The translations under genes and the position numbers were made by a program. Source: Methylobacterium phyllostachyos (lineage in GTDB: Bacteria; Pseudomonadota; Alphaproteobacteria; Rhizobiales; Beijerinckiaceae). From it: a DNA stretch of 64,000 nucleotides. The stretch is from NCBI RefSeq assembly GCF_900103445.1, contig NZ_FNHS01000008.1, forward strand, positions 241,153-305,152. The letters run 5' to 3'. The notes below the pieces were generated by a model that was given only the letters and a program-made list of their open reading frames with translations, had not been told where the DNA came from and made no database searches. Shown piece after piece: positions 53,572-63,541 of the stretch. The first letter of the stretch is position 1. Every line of letters starts with the position of its first letter.

Positions 53572-54641
53572 GCCGCCCTACCCGCCACCCCGCCCTCTTG
53601 GGCCTCGCCGGCCTCGTTCTCCTGGCCCTCTGCCTGCTCGCGGGGGGCTGGCGCGGGGCGATGGCCTCGTATCTCGCCGCGTGGCTCGTCCTCCTGGCCC
53701 TGCCGGTCGGCGCCCTGCCGGTGGTCATCGTGGCCGAGCGTTTCGGCGAGCGCGTGAAGGCGCGCGGCGGCGTCGAGATGCTGGCGGGCCTGCGCCGGCT
53801 GATGGCGCTGATGCCGGTGGCCGCGCTTCTGGCGCTGCCGGTCCTCGCCGCCGCGGCGCTGCTCTACCCGTGGGTGAGAGAGCCGGCGCACACCCCGCTC
53901 GCCGCGCTCTGGTTCACGGTGCCGTTCTTCGTGGCCCGGGTGATCGCCTACGTCGCCGCCTGGACCTGGCTGTCCTTCCGCTTCGCCCGGCCCTTCGACG
54001 CGCCCGGCGAGGGCCGGACCGTCCCGGCGGTGGGGCTCCACGCGGTGATCGGCACCCTGTTCGTCACCGACGTGATCGCCTCCCTCGATCCGCGCCTCGA
54101 CTCCACCCTTCTGGGCCTTCTGGTCATGACCGCCTGGAGCGGGCTGGCCTTCGCGGCCGCGATCCTGCTCGCCTGGGAGGAGCCCGAGCCCGTGGGCCGC
54201 GGTCGCACCGCGCCGGGGCGCGGCCGGCTGGTGCCCCTCGTGGTACTGCTGAGCCTCTGGGCCTACCTGCATTTCGTACAGTTCCTGATCGTCTGGTCGG
54301 CGAACCTGCCCCCGGAGGTGGCGTGGTACTTCGCCCGCGGTGGCTGGCTCGGGCGGGCACTATCGATCGTGGCGGGCGCCGTCGTGGTGCTGGCCGGCCT
54401 CGCGACCCTGCGGCCGGGCCGCCCGACGACCCGGATCCTGGCCGGCGCGGCGGTCGCCGTGCATGCCCTGGAGATGTTCTGGCTCGTCACCCCGGCGATC
54501 CGCGACCGGTTCGTGCTCCGCCCGAGCGATGCGCTCGCCGCTGGCGGCGTGGCCTGCCTCGCTGCCGCGCTCCGGCCGTTCCTGCGGCCGCGGGCCGACC
54601 GGGCGGCCTCGGCGGCGCGGCGTGCCGGGAGGCCGGCATGA
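53568..54641 (+). CDS. actF: Alternative complex III subunit ActF, polytopic membrane protein
   Basis: A 357-residue membrane protein with about ten hydrophobic helices, including ALWFTVPFFVARVIAYVAAWTWLSFRFARPF near 110 and LLSLWAYLHFVQFLIVWSANLPPEVAWYF near 225, segments shared with ActF and related ActC-like subunits that lack cofactors. In ACIII it sits beside ActC and may help in proton handling. Coupled by ATGA overlaps to actE and to the next gene. Confidence 0.87.
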   Translation: MSRPTRHPALLGLAGLVLLALCLLAGGWRGAMASYLAAWLVLLALPVGALPVVIVAERFGERVKARGGVEMLAGLRRLMALMPVAALLALPVLAAAALLYPWVREPAHTPLAALWFTVPFFVARVIAYVAAWTWLSFRFARPFDAPGEGRTVPAVGLHAVIGTLFVTDVIASLDPRLDSTLLGLLVMTAWSGLAFAAAILLAWEEPEPVGRGRTAPGRGRLVPLVVLLSLWAYLHFVQFLIVWSANLPPEVAWYFARGGWLGRALSIVAGAVVVLAGLATLRPGRPTTRILAGAAVAVHALEMFWLVTPAIRDRFVLRPSDALAAGGVACLAAALRPFLRPRADRAASAARRAGRPA

Positions 54642-55126
54642 GCGGCAACGGACCCTCCGGCCTGATTCCGGCGATCCTGGCCGGGCTGACCCTGCGCGGC
54701 AGCGGCTTCCTGAACGGACGCCCGCCGCGCCCGCCCGCCAATACGCAGCGCGATCCGAACGAGCCCGGGCACGAGACCCGGGACGTCAACGTCCGCAACA
54801 CCGCCCTGGTCATGGGCGGCCTCGGCCTCACGGCGCTGGCGGTGATCGGCACCATGATCTGGCTGATGCACACCGTCGCGGCGAGCCAGCGCCGGACCCT
54901 GCCGGCGCTCACGCCTCAGCAGACCGCACGGCTCGTGCCGCCGGCCCCGAATCTCCAGGCCAACCCCTATGCCGATATCGACCGCGAGCGGGCGGCGACC
55001 GAGGCCCGGATCGCCGGCTACGGCTACCGGGATGCGGCCCAGACCCGCGCCCGCATCCCGATCGGCCGCGCCATGGAGCTGACCGTGGGCCGCTCCCTCG
55101 AACCGGTGGAGCCCGCCGCGCGATGA
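54638..55126 (+). CDS. Unknown single-helix membrane protein in the ACIII-caa3 operon
   Basis: A 162-residue protein with a disordered N-terminus containing RPPRPPANTQRDPNEPGHETRD, one membrane helix (NTALVMGGLGLTALAVIGTMIWLM, about residues 52-75) and a periplasmic tail with APNLQANPYADIDRERAATEARIAGYGYRD and IPIGRAMELTVGRSL. Tails of the form Pro-Leu-Gln-...-Asp-...-Glu-...-Tyr-Gly, ending in IPI-RAMEL, occur next to caa3 oxidase genes in other bacteria. A role in oxidase assembly or as a supernumerary subunit is inferred. Coupled on both sides by four-base overlaps. Confidence 0.72.
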   Translation: MSGNGPSGLIPAILAGLTLRGSGFLNGRPPRPPANTQRDPNEPGHETRDVNVRNTALVMGGLGLTALAVIGTMIWLMHTVAASQRRTLPALTPQQTARLVPPAPNLQANPYADIDRERAATEARIAGYGYRDAAQTRARIPIGRAMELTVGRSLEPVEPAAR

Positions 55127-56108
55127 CGCCGAGCCACGAATCCCTCCAACTCTGGCCCGCCGCGGTCTCCGCCACCGCGACCGAGACCGATCTGCTGATC
55201 CTGGCCTTCACGGTGCTGACGCTGCTGCTCACCGTGCCGGTCTTCGTGGCGATCACCTACTTTGCCGTGCGCTACCGGGAGGGATCCGAGGCGAACCGGA
55301 GCCCGTCGGGCATCCGCTCGAACCTCATCGAGATCAGCTGGATGCTGATCCCGTTCCTGCTGACGCTGATCTTCTTCGTCTGGGGCGCGAAGCTGTTCAT
55401 CCAGTCGAAGAACGCCCCCCCCGACGCCATGGTGATCGAGGCGGTCGGCCGGCAATGGATGTGGAAGTTCCAGCACCCCACGGGCCAGTCGGAGATCAAC
55501 AACCTGCACCTGCCGATCGGCCAGCCGATCCGCCTGCACATCATCAGCCAGGACGTGATCCACGCCCTCTACCTGCCGGCGGTGCGGATGCAGGTCGCCG
55601 CCCTGCCCGACCGCTACACCGACCTGTGGTTCAAGGCCGACAAGACCGGCACCTATCACCTCTACTGCTCGGAATATTGCGGCACCGACCATTCCGTGAT
55701 GGGCGGCGAGGTGACCTTCATGAATCCCGGCGACTACCAGGACTGGCTGACCCATTCGGGCGCCCAGCAGGGCAAGGTCGCGGCGGGCCGGGCCCTCTAC
55801 GAGGCCTATGGCTGCGCCGGCTGCCACGAGCCCGGCTCCGCCGTGAACGCGCCGAGCCTCGCGGGCCTCTACGGCAGCCCAGTGAAGCTCGCCGACGGCC
55901 GCACCGTCACGGCCGACGATGGGTGGTTGCGCGAGAAGATCCTGAACCCGAACGGCGACCGGCTCGCCGGCGGGGGCAAGCAAGTCATGCCGAGCTTCGC
56001 CGGCCGGATTCCTGAGGACGAACTCGGGAGGCTGATCGACTTTTTGAAATCCTATTCGCGTCCGGCCGCCGGCAAGGCCGCGGACGCGACGCCGTCGGGG
56101 ACGACACG

Positions 56109-56112
<4 letters not shown>
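55123..56112 (+). CDS. coxB: Cytochrome c oxidase subunit II with fused cytochrome c domain (caa3)
   Basis: A 329-residue subunit II. Two N-terminal helices (about 20-50 and 72-92) are followed by the cupredoxin domain with the CuA site: histidine in [10 protein letters not shown] near 145 and the [12 protein letters not shown] loop near 183. A C-terminal cytochrome c domain (about 225-315) carries CAGCH near 233 and the axial methionine in [10 protein letters not shown] near 285. The fused cytochrome defines a caa3-type oxidase that takes electrons directly from ACIII or ActE. ATGA overlaps on both sides. Confidence 0.95.
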
Positions 56113-57781
<1,669 letters not shown>

Positions 57782-57785
<4 letters not shown>

Positions 57786-58441
57786 GCGAGCCCCTGGCAG
57801 AGGGCGTCGGGGTCGCCCGCGTCGAGCATTTCGAGAGCGTCGCACAGCAGCGTCAAGCCGCGACGCTCGGCATCTGGGCGTGGCTCATCACCGAGCTGCT
57901 GCTGTTCTCGGCCCTGTTCCTGGTGGCGCTGATCACCCGGATCCAGCATCCCGAGGCGACCATCGCGGCGGCCAAGCACCTCAAGTTCTGGATCGGTGCC
58001 ACCAACACCGTGGTGCTGATCTGTTCCTCGCTCACCATGTCGATGGCGATCGAATTCTCACGCATGGGCTGGCAGCGCGCCATGGTGCGGGCGATGCTGG
58101 CGACGGCGGCGCTCGGCGGCCTGTTCCTCGTCCTCAAGGGCTACGAGTACTACGCCGACTGGGACGAGCACATGATGCCGTTTCTCAGCCATCGGCCCTT
58201 CGCGCTGGCCGAGACGCCCGCCGCGCGGCTGTTCGTGAACCTCTACTACGTGGCGACGCTGCTCCACGCGCTGCACCTGTTCACCGGCATCGGGCTCCTG
58301 CTCGGCATGACCTGGATGGCCGCCAAGGCCGGGTTCCTGTCCCGCCACCAGAACTGGATCGAGGTCTACGGCCTGTACTGGCACTTCATCGATCTGGTCT
58401 GGATCCTCGCCTTCCCGATCCTCTACGTGGTGAATCGGTAG
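57782..58441 (+). CDS. coxC: Cytochrome c oxidase subunit III
   Basis: A 219-residue membrane protein with five hydrophobic helices, including [23 protein letters not shown] near residue 28, [45 protein letters not shown] near 80-120, and [23 protein letters not shown] near 155 plus the terminal [19 protein letters not shown], which is the classic subunit III ending. It stabilises the caa3 oxidase. It begins with an ATGA overlap with coxA; one base separates it from subunit IV. Confidence 0.94.
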
Positions 58442-58442
58442 G

Positions 58443-58754
58443 ATGCAGAGCCCCCTCGCAGCTTCGAGCGCCGACGACCGCGCCCTGCTCCGCAAGCGCC
58501 TCCGTACGCCGGTTCTCACCTTCCTGGCGCTGCTCGCCCTGCTCGCCGTCAACGTGACGCTCGGTGCCACCCTGCCCTTCGCGCAGGTCTGGATCGTCGA
58601 GCTTCTCGTCGTCGCCGTGATGGTGGCGCTGATCCTCCTCGTCTCCATGGAGGTGATCCACGAGCCGCCGCTGATCCGGTTGTTCTCCGGGCTCGGCTTC
58701 TTCTGGGTCGCCATCATGGTCGGGATGACGCTGACCGACTATCTCGCCCGCTGA
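58443..58754 (+). CDS. coxD: Cytochrome c oxidase subunit IV (caa3 type)
   Basis: A 103-residue membrane protein with three hydrophobic helices (VLTFLALLALLAVNVTLGATL, VWIVELLVVAVMVALILLVSMEVI, LFSGLGFFWVAIMVGMTLTDYL), the usual size and spacing of prokaryotic caa3 subunit IV. It is the last gene of the respiratory operon; no assembly genes such as ctaG, sco or cox11 follow within the window. Confidence 0.85.
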   Translation: MQSPLAASSADDRALLRKRLRTPVLTFLALLALLAVNVTLGATLPFAQVWIVELLVVAVMVALILLVSMEVIHEPPLIRLFSGLGFFWVAIMVGMTLTDYLAR

Positions 58755-58832
58755 CCCGCGCGAAAGCCGTTGTCGGGACGGCCGAACACTCCTACACGTC
58801 GCCGCTTCCCCGCATGGCCCGGTTGAGAGACG

Positions 58833-59618
58833 ATGTGCGAACTGCTCGGCATGAGCGCCAACGTGCCGACCGACATCCGCTTCTCCTTCGCGGGCCTCGC
58901 CCGGCGCGGCGGCGAGACCGGGCCCCACGCCGACGGCTGGGGCATCAGTTTCTACGACGGCCGCACCTGCCGCAGCTTCCACGAGCCGGAGCCGAGCGCC
59001 CGCTCGCAGCTCGCCCGGCTGCTCCGCGACATGCCGATCAAGAGCCGGATCGTCGTCGCCCATGTCCGCAAGGCCAACCGCGGACGGGTCAGCCTGGAGA
59101 ACACCCATCCCTTCAGCCGGGAATTGTGGGGCCGCCGCTGGACCTTCGCGCATAATGGCCAGCTCAAGGGCGTGAAGCGGCTGCCGCTCGGCGGCTTCAT
59201 GCCGATCGGCTCCACCGATAGCGAGCACGCCTTCTGCTGGATGCTCGGCCGCCTGCAGGACCGCTACAAGGCCCTGCCCCGGCCTGAGACCCTGGACCGG
59301 GCCGTCGCCGACCTCGCGGGGGAGCTGCACGGGCTCGGCGTGTTCAACATGCTGCTGACCGACAGCCGCACGCTCTACGCCCATTGCGGCAAGCGCCTCT
59401 GCTACCTCACCCGCCGCGCGCCCTTCGGTAAGGCCACCCTGATCGACGAGGATTGGCAGGTCGATTTCGCCCGGGAGACCACCGAGAACGACATCGTGAC
59501 CGTCATCGCTACGCAGGCGCTGACCCGGGACGAATGCTGGACCAATCTCGCCCGCGGGGACGTCCTGACCCTGCGCGATGGAGCGATCCGCCTGTTGAGA
59601 CCGGACAAGTTATCATAA
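58833..59618 (+). CDS. Class II glutamine amidotransferase (YafJ-like)
   Basis: A 261-residue N-terminal-nucleophile amidotransferase domain. Processing leaves catalytic Cys2 in MCELLGMSANVPTDIRFSF; RGGETGPHADGWGISFYDG near residue 30, IVVAHVRKANRGRVSLENTHPF near 72 and WTFAHNGQLKGVK near 105 complete the glutamine-binding site. It has no synthetase partner domain, like YafJ. Substrate of the released ammonia is unknown. Separate transcript after the oxidase operon. Confidence 0.9.
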   Translation: MCELLGMSANVPTDIRFSFAGLARRGGETGPHADGWGISFYDGRTCRSFHEPEPSARSQLARLLRDMPIKSRIVVAHVRKANRGRVSLENTHPFSRELWGRRWTFAHNGQLKGVKRLPLGGFMPIGSTDSEHAFCWMLGRLQDRYKALPRPETLDRAVADLAGELHGLGVFNMLLTDSRTLYAHCGKRLCYLTRRAPFGKATLIDEDWQVDFARETTENDIVTVIATQALTRDECWTNLARGDVLTLRDGAIRLLRPDKLS

Positions 59619-59781
59619 GTGAAGTCCGGTCGAGGGTGCACGCCCGCGCTCGATGCGCTAGAACGCCGGTAACAGGAGCGCATCGGCCTGACGTCGCCCT
59701 GATTTCGGGCCAGCAAGCGATCCGACTCGACCCTTTTAGGACCACAGGTCGAGCCACGATGAGTTGACGAGTGCAATACGC

Positions 59782-60522
59782 ATGACCCGCGACGACACCG
59801 ACACCGTCCTGTCCCAGGAGGACGCGACGCGGGATGGCCGCCCGAACCTGAACGCCGGCATCCGCACGCATCTCGGCGAGCATCTGCGCACCGTCTACGA
59901 GCGGATCGGGGAGGAATCGCTCCCGTCCCGCTTCGCTGAGCTGATCGAGCAGCTGGAAGCCGCACTCCGCGCCAGGGGCGAGGCGATCGAGCCGGAATTC
60001 CGCAACGGCCTGCTGGCGGCTGTGCCGTCCCTGCGCGCCTTCGCGCTGTCGCTGACCTCGAACCCGGCCCGGTCCGACGACCTCGTGCAGGACACCCTGC
60101 TGAAGGGCTGGCAGCACCGTGCCCGCTTCCAGCCGGGCACCAACCTGAACGCGTGGCTGTTCACCATCCTGCGGAACATCTTCTACTCGGATCACCGCAA
60201 GCGGGTCCGCGAGGTCGAGGATCAGGACGGCTCCTACGCCGCGCGCCTCGCCACCGCCCCGCATCAGGGCGACCGGCTCGACGTCGAGGATCTGCAATCG
60301 GCGCTGGCCAAGCTCCCGCCGGACCAGCGCGAGGCCCTGGTGCTGGTCGGCGCGGAGGGGGTGTCCTACGAGGAGGCCGCTGCGATCATGGGCTGCAAGG
60401 TCGGCACCGTGAAGAGCCGCGTCAGCCGCGCCCGGGGCCGCCTGGCGGAACTGCTCGGCTACGACGAGGAGGATCTCGGCTCCGACCGGTTCATCCAGTC
60501 GGCGATGCCCAAGGACGCATAA
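59782..60522 (+). CDS. ECF sigma factor (EcfG type) with N-terminal NepR-like domain
   Basis: A 246-residue sigma factor. Residues 77-145 contain region 2 (LRAFALSLTSNPARSDDLVQDTLLKGW... LNAWLFTILRNIFYSDHRK) and 170-222 region 4 (LAKLPPDQREALVLVGAEGVSYEEAAAIMGCKVGTVKSRVSRARGRL), both close to EcfG, the general stress sigma factor of Alphaproteobacteria. Residues 24-62, GIRTHLGEHLRTVYERIGEESLPSRFAELIEQLEAAL, match the NepR anti-sigma pattern (LG..LR..Y....E..P.RF..L...L). NepR and EcfG are usually two proteins controlled by PhyR; here they look fused. The ATG at 59782 is used; a TTG six codons earlier is possible. Confidence 0.82.
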   Translation: MTRDDTDTVLSQEDATRDGRPNLNAGIRTHLGEHLRTVYERIGEESLPSRFAELIEQLEAALRARGEAIEPEFRNGLLAAVPSLRAFALSLTSNPARSDDLVQDTLLKGWQHRARFQPGTNLNAWLFTILRNIFYSDHRKRVREVEDQDGSYAARLATAPHQGDRLDVEDLQSALAKLPPDQREALVLVGAEGVSYEEAAAIMGCKVGTVKSRVSRARGRLAELLGYDEEDLGSDRFIQSAMPKDA

Positions 60523-60646
60523 GGCCGCGTTAGCCTTCAGCGGTCCTCCGCAAAAAGGGATGCATCCGATTCCGGGTATCGGACGTTACCGGCCCGAGCT
60601 TCGCCGCGTGATTGCGGCGGAACGCCACGGAACGGAGCAATCCCGT

Positions 60647-61060
60647 ATGACCATCAAGACCCTCATCGCCGCCTCGGCCCTTGTCCTGTCGCTGCCGCTC
60701 GCCGCCCAGGCTCAGGGCACCATCCCGGGTGCCGAGCGCGGCGCGGCCGCAGGTGCCGATGCGGCCGGCCCGATCGGCGGGATCGTCGGCGGCGCCGTCG
60801 GTGCGGCCACCGGTACGGTGGGCGGCATCCTCGGCGTCGATATGGCGCCGCGCTTCCGCAGCTACGTCCGCGAGCGCAACGTCCGCTCGTACGATTACGA
60901 CGGCCGCGTCGCCGTCGGCTCGACCCTGCCGTCCGCGGGCGTGACCTACTATGACGTGCCGAGCGAGTACCACGTGCAGCCGGGCTACCGCTACACCGTG
61001 GTGAACGACCGCCCGGTGCTGGTCGACCGCGGCCATCGCATCGTCGAGGTCATCGACTGA
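60647..61060 (+). CDS. Exported DUF1236-domain protein
   Basis: A 137-residue protein with a signal peptide (MTIKTLIAASALVLSLPLAAQA), a Gly/Ala-rich segment (GAAAGADAAGPIGGIVGGAVGAATGTVGGILG, residues 30-65) and a DUF1236 domain with RFRSYVRERNVRSYDYDGRVAVGSTLPSAGVTYYDVP and YRYTVVNDRPVLVDRGHRIVEVID, written in parts. DUF1236 proteins are frequent in Hyphomicrobiales and often stress-induced; no enzymatic function is known. The start has ACGGAG upstream. Confidence 0.87.
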   Translation: MTIKTLIAASALVLSLPLAAQAQGTIPGAERGAAAGADAAGPIGGIVGGAVGAATGTVGGILGVDMAPRFRSYVRERNVRSYDYDGRVAVGSTLPSAGVTYYDVPSEYHVQPGYRYTVVNDRPVLVDRGHRIVEVID

Positions 61061-61191
61061 TCCTGCGGGCCGGTCCCGCGCTGGCCCATGGACCCTGGAG
61101 CCTCGCTTCGGGGTCCGTCCCGTAAATACGGCTGTCGAGCAACGCTTCATCCGACCAGCCGTTGATAGGCGGTTCGACCCACGAGGCGACC

Positions 61192-61467
61192 ATGAACGAC
61201 AACCCCCATGAACCCGGCGCCGTGCTTCCCGAGCCGGTGCGCGACCATCTCGGACAGCAACTCCGCGGCGTCCTGCCGGTGGAGGCCGACAAGCCGCGCT
61301 TCCTCGGCGACGACCCCGTGCCCGAGGTGTTCGAGCCGCAGATCCGCAGGCTCGAGACCCGGCTGAAGACCCACGAGGAGGGCACCGAGGCGGTGGGCCA
61401 AGCCCTCGACCAGATCCTCGACGCGCTGGGCGTCAAGCCCGGGGAGCAGGGCCAGCGCGGGACTTGA
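61192..61467 (+). CDS. Small acidic protein, possibly NepR-related
   Basis: A 91-residue soluble protein with GAGG upstream of its ATG. Its centre reads LPEPVRDHLGQQLRGVLPVEADKPRFLGDDPVPEVFEPQIRRLETRL. HLGQQLR followed later by PVPEVFEPQIRRLE loosely follows the NepR anti-sigma plan with a longer insert between the two blocks. A helical tail ends in LDQILDALGV. It lies two genes downstream of the EcfG-type sigma factor. The relation to NepR is a guess from pattern. Convergent with mscL. Confidence 0.65.
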   Translation: MNDNPHEPGAVLPEPVRDHLGQQLRGVLPVEADKPRFLGDDPVPEVFEPQIRRLETRLKTHEEGTEAVGQALDQILDALGVKPGEQGQRGT

Positions 61468-61471
61468 GGGT

Positions 61472-61891
61472 TCAGATCCGCGGCTTCTCCGCCAGCAGGT
61501 CCCGGATCTCCGACAGCAGCTTCACGTCGGCCGGCACGGCCTCCGGCTCCTTGGGCTGTGCGTGCTGCAGGCGGTTCATCGCCCGGATCACGAGGAACAG
61601 CACGAAGGCCACGATCAGGAAGTTCAGCGTCAGGGTCAGGAACTGGCCGTAGCCGAGGACCGCGCCCTGCTTCTTGGCGTCCACGTAGGGCAGACCGGCC
61701 TGCACCTTGGACGAGAGCGGGATGTAGTAGTTCGAGAAGTCGAGCCCGCCCGTGACCGCGCCGATCACCGGCATGAAGATGTCCTGGACCGCCGAATTCA
61801 CGATCGCCCCGAAGGCGGCGCCGATGATCACGCCGACCGCGAGATCGACCACGTTCCCCCGGAGCGCGAACTTTTTGAATTCCTCGAGCAT
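61472..61891 (-). CDS. mscL: Large-conductance mechanosensitive channel MscL
   Basis: A 139-residue inner-membrane channel that opens on osmotic downshift. The N-terminal amphipathic segment and first helix [44 protein letters not shown] are diagnostic, the second helix is [24 protein letters not shown] near 85-110, and the charged C-terminal helix ends [12 protein letters not shown]. The ATG at 61891 gives the standard start; the open frame upstream is noise. Confidence 0.96.
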   Translation of the reverse strand: MLEEFKKFALRGNVVDLAVGVIIGAAFGAIVNSAVQDIFMPVIGAVTGGLDFSNYYIPLSSKVQAGLPYVDAKKQGAVLGYGQFLTLTLNFLIVAFVLFLVIRAMNRLQHAQPKEPEAVPADVKLLSEIRDLLAEKPRI

Positions 61892-61960
61892 CTCCGAATC
61901 CTCCTCGCCGGATACGGCCAAGGTAGGCAAGGTAGGGGCGGATCGCGCGACGACCAGCGG

Positions 61961-62821
61961 TTACTCCGACGTCGCGGCCGCGGGCCGGTCCTCCGCCACG
62001 GCCGCGGGCCGCTCCTCGGTGCCCGCGGCCTGCTCCGCCTTGAGCCGACGGCGGTACTGGGCGGCGACCACCGGGATGGTCAGGAGATAGCCGGCGCTCA
62101 CCGTCACCAGCGCCTCGAACGGGTAGCTGATCAGGATGCCGAAGGCCGCCACCCCGAACAGGAAGATCGGCAGAACGAGGCTGCGCGGCACGCGCTTGCC
62201 CATGGTCTTGCCCGAGTAGGTCGGGACCGTGGAGACGACGAGGAGCGCGATGCACAGCACGTAGATCAGGATCGCGGGCGCCGCCCAGCGCTCGAGGCCG
62301 AAGCCGAGGAAGTGCAGGTAGAGCGGCAGCATCGCGGTGAGCGCGCCGGCGGGCGCCGGCATGCCGACGAAGAAGTCCTTCTTCCATTCCGGCCGGTTCG
62401 GATCGTCCAGCATCGCGTTGAAGCGGGCGAGCCGCAGCGCCATCGCGATGGCGAAGATCAGCGCCACGATCCAGCCGAGCGACTTCAGGTGAAACAGCAC
62501 GAAGCCGTAGAGGATCAGGGCCGGGGCACAGCCGAAATTCACGAAGTCGGCGAGCGAATCGAGTTCCGCCCCGAAGCGCGAGGTGCCCTTGAGCAGCCGT
62601 GCCACCCGCCCGTCGATGCCGTCGAGCACGCCAGCCACCACCACGGCGATGACGGCGGGCTCGAACTTGCCCTCGAAGGCGAGGCGGATCGCGGTCAGCC
62701 CGAGGCAGAGCGCCATCAGGGTGATCATGTTGGGCGCGATCATCCGGAACGGCACCGGCTTGAACCGGCGCGGGCGCGGCTCGTTCGGATCGGGCGCGAA
62801 GGGCGGGAACAGATCGTCCAT
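61961..62821 (-). CDS. pssA: CDP-diacylglycerol-serine O-phosphatidyltransferase PssA
   Basis: Membrane enzyme of 286 residues that makes phosphatidylserine. The CDP-alcohol phosphotransferase motif DG(x2)AR(x8)G(x3)D(x3)D is present as DGIDGRVARLLKGTSRFGAELDSLAD near residue 67. About eight hydrophobic helices follow. The C-terminal 35 residues are Ala/Glu-rich and variable. It is nine bases downstream of psd, so the two act in sequence on one transcript, giving phosphatidylethanolamine. Confidence 0.95.
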   Translation of the reverse strand: MDDLFPPFAPDPNEPRPRRFKPVPFRMIAPNMITLMALCLGLTAIRLAFEGKFEPAVIAVVVAGVLDGIDGRVARLLKGTSRFGAELDSLADFVNFGCAPALILYGFVLFHLKSLGWIVALIFAIAMALRLARFNAMLDDPNRPEWKKDFFVGMPAPAGALTAMLPLYLHFLGFGLERWAAPAILIYVLCIALLVVSTVPTYSGKTMGKRVPRSLVLPIFLFGVAAFGILISYPFEALVTVSAGYLLTIPVVAAQYRRRLKAEQAAGTEERPAAVAEDRPAAATSE

Positions 62822-62830
62822 GGTCGGGCT

Positions 62831-63541
62831 CTAGATCCGCTTGAAGACGCGATCCGGACCGCCGCCGAGATCGGCCAGCACGGTCTCGCCGGCCACGGCC
62901 TTCTGGCCGAGGCCGACCAGCACGGTCGTGCCAGCCGGTAGGTAGACGTCCACCCGCGAGCCGAAGCGGATCAGCCCGAACCGCTCGCCGACGCCGAGCA
63001 CGTCACCCGCCGAGACGAACCCGACGATCCGCCTGGCCACCAGCCCCGCAATCTGCACCACGCCGACGCGCTTCGGGGCGCCGCCATGGGTCGTCTCGAT
63101 CACCATGCCGTTGCGCTCGTTGTCGTCGCTCGCCTTGTCGAGCTCGGCGTTGAGGAACAGGCCGGGCGTGTAGTGGATTTGGCCGATCCGTCCCGAGACC
63201 GGCACCCGGTTCACGTGGCAATCGAACACGTTCATGAACACCGAGACCCGCAGGGTCGGCACCTGGGGCAGGTCGAGTTCCGGCGGCGGCAGGACGGTGG
63301 CGATGAGATTGACGCGCCCGTCCGCGGGGGAGACCACCAGCCCATCGGCCACCGGGGTGACGCGCTCGGGATCGCGGAAGAAGTAGCAGACCCAGAGGGT
63401 GAGGATCAGGAAGATCCACCCGAAGAATTGGGAGAAGTAGCCGGCCAGCACCGTGAGCACGATGCCGATTAGGATGAAGGGGTAACCCTCCTTGTGGATC
63501 GGCACGAGCGTCCGGCGGATCGTCTCGATGAGGTCGGTCAT
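62831..63541 (-). CDS. psd: Phosphatidylserine decarboxylase, short (type II/archaeal-like) form
   Basis: A 236-residue membrane-associated decarboxylase that makes phosphatidylethanolamine from the PssA product. Two N-terminal hydrophobic segments precede [24 protein letters not shown] near residue 54 and [20 protein letters not shown] near 98. The self-cleavage site that forms the pyruvoyl group is the GS of [13 protein letters not shown] near 193, in the FGS form of the short class rather than LGST of E. coli. Start at 63541; a run of A/T-rich bases lies just upstream. Confidence 0.94.
   Translation of the reverse strand: MTDLIETIRRTLVPIHKEGYPFILIGIVLTVLAGYFSQFFGWIFLILTLWVCYFFRDPERVTPVADGLVVSPADGRVNLIATVLPPPELDLPQVPTLRVSVFMNVFDCHVNRVPVSGRIGQIHYTPGLFLNAELDKASDDNERNGMVIETTHGGAPKRVGVVQIAGLVARRIVGFVSAGDVLGVGERFGLIRFGSRVDVYLPAGTTVLVGLGQKAVAGETVLADLGGGPDRVFKRI

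Noticed and set aside
60618..60650. GGAAC sequences upstream of the DUF1236 gene as an EcfG promoter
   Set aside because: Neither GGAAC has CGTT at 16 or 17 bases.
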